From Streptosporangiaceae bacterium (lineage in GTDB: Bacteria; Actinomycetota; Actinomycetes; Streptosporangiales; Streptosporangiaceae): 7,874 nucleotides of DNA. The notes below the pieces were generated by a model. That model ran no database searches, was not told where the DNA came from, and was given only the letters and a program-made list of their open reading frames with translations. This document shows positions 5,093-7,874 of the stretch, piece by piece. Location: contig JASIBJ010000678.1 of the NCBI GenBank assembly GCA_030045215.1, positions 1 through 7,874 of the forward strand, written 5' to 3'. The translations under genes were made by a program, and so were the position numbers. The first letter of the stretch is position 1. Every line of letters starts with the position of its first letter.

Positions 5093-6571
5093 TCAGGCGT
5101 GCTTGGAGAGCGGTTCGGGTTGGGGGGAGACGTCCGGCTCGGGCCGGGACGCCGGCCTTCCCGGCAGGAGCAGGCTAACCGGGACGGCGAGAGCGGTGAT
5201 GATGACCGCCCACCAGAAGGACTGCCGGAAACCGTGGGCCAGTGCCGCGCTGATGTGCGCGCCGGTCAGGGCCCGCTGCAGGATGACGGTCAGGACGGCG
5301 ATGCCGATTGAGCCGCCGAGCTGCTGGGTGACGCGGATGAGGATGCTGGCGTGGGGGATCTCGTCGCGGTTCATGCCGGAGAATCCGGCGCCGCCCAGCG
5401 GGATCATGGCTGCACCGAGCCCGGTGCCGCGCACGAGCAGGACGGCCATCAGGAAGACCTGGCTGGTGCGGGCGGTGACGAACGCGAACGGGATGGTGGC
5501 GACGCAGGCGACGACCAGGGAGGCGAAGGCTACCGAGCGCGGTCCGAGCCTGTCGGTCAACTTGCCGGCAATCGAGCGCGAGAGCAGGGTGCCGACGCCC
5601 TGGGGGATGAGGATGAGCCCGGCGCCGAGCGCGGTGGTACCCCTGACCTGCTCGAAGTAGAGCGGCATCAAGAGCATGGTGCCGTAGAGGGCGGCGCCGC
5701 AGAGGACGAGCGACACCGAGGCCGAGGCGAGCGGGCGGTGGCGCAGCAGGCGGATGTCGACGAGTGCGTTCGACCTGCGGTGCAGGGCCCAGGCGATGAA
5801 CGCGGTGACGAGAGCCAGGCCGGCGAGCAGCGGGGCGACGACCTGGATGCTCGCCAGGCCGTTGGTTCCGTCGATGCGCGAGAGGCCGTAGATGACGGCC
5901 GCGACACCGGGCGAGAACAGCAGCAGGCCGGCGAGGTCGAGCCGGGGCCGGCGGGTGATCGGCTCGTGGGCGGGCAGGTTGCGCCCGGCCAGGTAGACCC
6001 CGGCGAGGCAGAACGGGATGTTGATGATGAACATCCACCGCCAGTCGCCGAAGTGCAGGATGACTCCGCCGAGGACCGGGCCGAGCACCGGGCCGAGCGC
6101 GGTCGGCACCGTGATGACTGACATGATCTTGCCGATGTTGCGGCCTCCGGCGGCCTGCATGATCAGGGTCGCCGTGAGGGTCATCATCAGGCCGCCGCCG
6201 GCGCCCTGCACGACCCGGAAGGCGATCAGTGCCGGGGCGCTCCAGGCCGAGGCGCTCAGGATCGAGCCGGCCAGGAAGATGCACAGCGAGATGATCCAGA
6301 GGCGTTTGCCGCCCAGGGCTGCCTGGGCCCATCCGGCGATCGGCATGGTGACGGCGAGCGCGAGCAGGTAGGCGGTGCTCACCCACTGGATGGTGCTCAG
6401 GGGCGCGTGCAGGTCGCGGCCGAGGTCGTTGATCGCGACGCTGATGATGGTGGAGTCGAACACGACGGCGAGCGCGCCGATGATGATCGTGAGAGCGATG
6501 CGCAGCACGCGGGGGTCGATGTGGTCCCCGCCGCCGGGGGCGGCGGGCCGCGCCTTTGGTGCGGTGGCCAT
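5093..6571 (-). CDS. DHA2-family MFS multidrug efflux transporter (EmrB/QacA type)
   Basis: This 492-residue protein is the usual length for 14-helix drug:H+ antiporters of the DHA2 family, which export drugs or metabolites across the inner membrane. Helix 1 with motif D1 reads VVFDSTIISVAINDLGRDL (36-54), where D39 is typical. QWVSTAYLLALAVTMPIAG (62-80) is helix 2. The motif A loop GWAQAALGGKRLW (80-92) has lost the usual Asp. Motif B is RVVQGAGGG (119-127), with R119. Motif C is GPVLGPVLGGVI (160-171), the antiporter hallmark. A second motif-A-like loop, GKLTDRLGPR, lies at 336-345. A soluble Pro-rich tail (471-492) follows the last helix. The ATG at 6569-6571 has a strong SD 6 bases upstream. 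The gene is divergent from a TetR gene, the usual arrangement for a repressor-controlled pump. The substrate is unknown. Confidence 0.93.
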   Translation of the reverse strand: MATAPKARPAAPGGGDHIDPRVLRIALTIIIGALAVVFDSTIISVAINDLGRDLHAPLSTIQWVSTAYLLALAVTMPIAGWAQAALGGKRLWIISLCIFLAGSILSASAWSAPALIAFRVVQGAGGGLMMTLTATLIMQAAGGRNIGKIMSVITVPTALGPVLGPVLGGVILHFGDWRWMFIINIPFCLAGVYLAGRNLPAHEPITRRPRLDLAGLLLFSPGVAAVIYGLSRIDGTNGLASIQVVAPLLAGLALVTAFIAWALHRRSNALVDIRLLRHRPLASASVSLVLCGAALYGTMLLMPLYFEQVRGTTALGAGLILIPQGVGTLLSRSIAGKLTDRLGPRSVAFASLVVACVATIPFAFVTARTSQVFLMAVLLVRGTGLGAAMIPLGGAGFSGMNRDEIPHASILIRVTQQLGGSIGIAVLTVILQRALTGAHISAALAHGFRQSFWWAVIITALAVPVSLLLPGRPASRPEPDVSPQPEPLSKHA

Positions 6572-6577
6572 CGAGGG

Positions 6578-6583
6578 CTCCTT
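6578..6583 (-). promoter_or_regulatory. Ribosome binding site of the MFS transporter
   Basis: AAGGAG on the minus strand ends 6 bases before the ATG at 6571. This is a strong Shine-Dalgarno sequence that fixes the transporter start. Confidence 0.75.
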
Positions 6584-6614
6584 CCGTCGGCACAGGCGGT
6601 GGCCCCTGCCAGGA

Positions 6615-6636
6615 ACGAACGTCGTTCGTCACGAAC
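6615..6636. promoter_or_regulatory. Probable TetR operator: perfect palindrome plus extra half-site
   Basis: ACGAACGTCGTTCGT (6615-6629) is a perfect 7-base inverted repeat around one central base. A third half-site follows, so CGAAC, GTTCG and CGAAC start at 6616, 6624 and 6632, exactly 8 bases apart, and the last two form a second overlapping palindrome (GTTCG-TCA-CGAAC). The array lies just downstream of the predicted transporter transcription start, where a bound repressor would block transcription. Assignment to the adjacent TetR protein is inference from position and symmetry. Confidence 0.65.
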
Positions 6637-6646
6637 ATAGTACGTC
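6632..6646 (-). repeat. 15-base inverted repeat, transporter-side copy
   Basis: Read on the minus strand, this is GACGTACTATGTTCG. It matches the plus-strand sequence at 6687-6701 in 14 of 15 bases. It contains the transporter -10 (TACTAT) and one GTTCG half-site. Confidence 0.6.
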
Positions 6647-6665
6647 ACGATGCCGCTCGTGTCAT
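6637..6665 (-). promoter_or_regulatory. Predicted promoter of the MFS transporter
   Basis: On the minus strand ATGACA (6665-6660, 5 of 6 to TTGACA) is followed after 17 bases by TACTAT (6642-6637, 4 of 6 to TATAAT). Transcription would start near 6630, leaving a leader of about 60 bases before the ATG and placing the palindrome at 6615-6629 at about +1 to +15. Confidence 0.5.
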
Positions 6666-6686
6666 CAATGCACCGGCTCTAAGCTG

Positions 6687-6701
6687 GACGTACAATGTTC
6701 G
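6687..6701 (+). promoter_or_regulatory. 15-base inverted repeat, TetR-side copy with likely -10
   Basis: GACGTACAATGTTCG mirrors the transporter-side copy and contains TACAAT (6691-6696, 5 of 6 to TATAAT) as the likely -10 of the TetR gene. No good -35 lies 16-18 bases upstream, the best being TGCACC. The GTTCG half-site at 6697-6701 is just downstream of that -10, so the regulator could control its own gene. Confidence 0.45.
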
Positions 6702-6763
6702 CCAGGAACCCCGTACGCTTGGCGCGTGCCTCCGGCGCTCCGATCGATCTCGTTTCACCGAAG

Positions 6764-6770
6764 AAGGGAG
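6764..6770 (+). promoter_or_regulatory. Ribosome binding site that sets the TetR start
   Basis: AAGGGAG lies 8 bases before the ATG at 6779. An in-frame ATG at 6695 has no Shine-Dalgarno sequence, sits within the predicted -10 and would add 28 residues unlike a TetR N-terminus, so the 6779 start is preferred. Confidence 0.7.
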
Positions 6771-6778
6771 CTGGCACG

Positions 6779-7456
6779 ATGACCGCCGCGGCCGCCCACC
6801 GGTCGACCCGCGACCGTCCTGCGAAGCCGCCACTGAGCGAGGACGCGGTGGTCGATGCCGCCCTGGAGATCCTGAAGTCGGACGGGCTGGAGGCGGTCAC
6901 GATGCGGCGGGTCGCCACCGCCTTGGACACCGGCCCGGCCTCGCTCTACGTCTACGTCGCCGGCCGCGAAGGGCTGCTCCAGGCGATGCTCGAGCGCATT
7001 TTCGCCTCGGTCGCGCTCGAAGATCCCGACCCGGCCCGCTGGCGCGCGCAACTGCACGCGCTCCTGCTGCGGATGCGCGGCGCCCTCGTCGCCCATCCCG
7101 GGATCGCCGAGACCGCCATCGCCGCACCGCCGAGGACCGACGCGACCTTCCGGCTGGTGGAGAACATGCTGGCGATCCTGCTCGCTGGCGGGCTCGACCC
7201 CCAGAACGCCGCGTGGGCCGCCGACATCTTCTCGATGGTGGTCAGCCACGCCGCCATCGAAACTGACGTGCGCGTCACCGACCACCAGGAACGGGCCAGG
7301 AAGCTCTACGAAACGTTCTCCGGCCTCTCGCCCGACCGGTTCCCCCTGATCACCGCCCACGCCGCGGAGCTGGTCGACGGCGACGCCGACAAGCGCTTCC
7401 GCATCGCGGTGGACGTCGTGATCGACGGCGTGCTCGCCCGGACAGCCCGCGAGTAA
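6779..7456 (+). CDS. TetR-family transcriptional repressor
   Basis: This 225-residue protein has a TetR-type helix-turn-helix domain at about 20-75. EDAVVDAALEILKSDGLEAVTMRRVATALDTG carries helices 1-3, and the recognition region GPASLYVYVAGREGLLQAML (52-71) follows, close to the family pattern of S/A-SLYxHVxxKexLL. The N-terminal 19 residues are a flexible basic and Pro-containing arm. The C-terminal half (about 85-225) is helical and would hold the ligand pocket and dimer interface; it resembles the TetR_C domains of tetracycline-type regulators only loosely, so I do not name a ligand. Divergent pairing with an efflux pump and symmetric operators in the shared gap suggest that it represses the pump until a drug-like ligand binds, and also represses itself. 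It converges with the right-edge gene, with 91 bases between stops and no clear terminator. Confidence 0.9.
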   Translation: MTAAAAHRSTRDRPAKPPLSEDAVVDAALEILKSDGLEAVTMRRVATALDTGPASLYVYVAGREGLLQAMLERIFASVALEDPDPARWRAQLHALLLRMRGALVAHPGIAETAIAAPPRTDATFRLVENMLAILLAGGLDPQNAAWAADIFSMVVSHAAIETDVRVTDHQERARKLYETFSGLSPDRFPLITAHAAELVDGDADKRFRIAVDVVIDGVLARTARE

Positions 7457-7547
7457 CTGAGCGGAAACCGGCCGAGCTGGCCAGGGTGCGCTCGGCGGCT
7501 TGGCCGCATCGGAGCCCGCGGATGACTTGGGGCCGGGGTAAGCGCGG

Positions 7548-7874
7548 TCATGGCCGCGGTGCGGCCAGGTCGCCACGGCCGGTGCGCAGCAGCCAGGTCA
7601 GCGTGCCGACGATGATCGCCGGACTTGCCGGCTGCCAGCCGACGGCCAGCACCGCCACGGCGCTGACGGCGCCGGCCACGGCCACGCGCAGGGCCAGCAC
7701 CACCGGCCGCCCGCGGCGGACCCGGTCGGCGAAGAGCCTGAACCCGCCGGCCAGCCGGAGGCCGGGGAGTCCACGCGGGCGAGCAACTCCGCGCGAGCGA
7801 GGAGACGGGCGCGAAAGGCTCCAGCGATGCAGGCGAGCCCGGCGGCGCGGCCGTCTCGCCCGCAGGTCGGCCAG
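7548..7874 (-). CDS. C-terminal end of an unrecognised membrane protein, possibly frameshifted
   Basis: The frame ending in TGA at 7548-7550 has nearly all G or C third positions from about 7740 down, and reads FADRVRRGRPVVLALRV, then a hydrophobic AVAGAVSAVAVLAVGW segment, then ASPAIIVGTLTWLLRTG and a GDLAAPRP tail. That suggests a real membrane-protein C-terminus with two hydrophobic segments joined by a short loop. Upstream of about 7770 the same frame stays open to the window edge but becomes Arg-rich with poor third-position bias (RARRPRRRARLHRWSLSRP). A neighbouring frame there reads more like protein (GLACIAGAFRARLLARAE). A frameshift near 7745-7790, or a non-coding start region, could explain this. 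No family is recognised, and I see no start codon with a good SD. Confidence 0.45.
   Translation of the reverse strand: MADLRARRPRRRARLHRWSLSRPSPRSRGVARPRGLPGLRLAGGFRLFADRVRRGRPVVLALRVAVAGAVSAVAVLAVGWQPASPAIIVGTLTWLLRTGRGDLAAPRP
7553..7574. repeat. 22-base direct repeat, right copy
   Basis: This is an exact copy of 5069-5090. On the minus strand it encodes the last residues (GDLAAPRP) of the right-edge ORF and stops just before its TGA. Just to its left, CGGTC is also shared with the left copy, separated from the repeat by ATG here and by nothing there. Confidence 0.75.
7747..7765. repeat. Short GC hairpin
   Basis: CCGGCC (7747-7752) and GGCCGG (7760-7765) form a 6-base stem with a 7-base loop. 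It sits where the frame of the right-edge ORF appears to change. There is no T-run beside it, so it is not a classical terminator. Confidence 0.4.

Noticed and set aside
5175..6638. Long minus-strand ORF (487 codons) in another frame of the transporter
   Set aside because: The product is Arg/His/Pro-rich and lacks membrane helices, while the overlapping frame encodes a complete MFS protein.
6695..6778. Upstream in-frame ATG that would extend TetR by 28 residues
   Set aside because: It has no Shine-Dalgarno, lies within the predicted -10 and operator element, and the extension does not look like a TetR N-terminus. AAGGGAG at 6764-6770 supports 6779.
7457..7547. Terminator between the TetR gene and the right-edge gene
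   Set aside because: Only a 6-base GCCGAG/CTCGGC stem with a 14-base loop is visible and there is no T-run, so support is too weak.
7598..7786. Minus-strand 62-codon ORF near the right edge
   Set aside because: It is Trp/Ser/Arg-rich and out of phase with the frame that shows strong third-position bias over 7548-7740. Only its upstream part may belong to a real frameshifted gene.

Overview
The window is very GC-rich, with coding frames that strongly prefer G or C at the third codon position. Its gene families (a DUF5998 protein, a DUF664-type DinB protein, CobS, a stand-alone RibD_C reductase) are typical of Actinomycetota. A mycelial actinomycete (Streptomyces- or Streptosporangiales-like) is my inference; the sequence does not fix the genus.

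Layout, left to right. Positions 1-509 hold the 5' part of a minus-strand cobS (last step of cobalamin lower-loop assembly). A divergent plus-strand run follows: a RibD-C-type pyrimidine/flavin-pathway reductase (566-1267), a DUF5998 protein (1344-1937), an alkaline-phosphatase-superfamily nucleotide pyrophosphatase/phosphodiesterase overlapping it by 4 bases (1934-3136), and a two-domain 3-mercaptopyruvate-type sulfurtransferase (3236-4138). The 99-base gap before the sulfurtransferase carries three same-strand DnaA-box-like nonamers. The last one sits between the Shine-Dalgarno sequence and the start codon.

A small two-helix membrane protein (4154-4417, minus) converges on the sulfurtransferase. 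It is preceded by an 8-codon leader-like ORF with a consensus Shine-Dalgarno. Its stop codon overlaps the start of the membrane protein gene. A DUF664/DinB-fold protein (4555-5061, plus) follows.

The right third is a divergent efflux module: a 14-helix DHA2-type MFS transporter (5093-6571, minus) and a TetR-family regulator (6779-7456, plus). They share a 207-base region with a good transporter promoter, a perfect palindrome and other half-sites, suggesting that TetR represses the pump and probably itself. A 22-base exact direct repeat brackets this module. The right edge (7548-7874, minus) holds the C-terminus of an unrecognised membrane protein whose reading frame looks broken or ends near 7745-7790.

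Most of the window is ordinary housekeeping and accessory gene content, and I see no clear new defence or biosynthetic system. The parts most worth a second look are the DnaA-box cluster, the coupled leader ORF, the transporter/TetR operator array, the flanking 22-base repeat, and a perfect 12-base hairpin that encodes a linker next to the sulfurtransferase active site.
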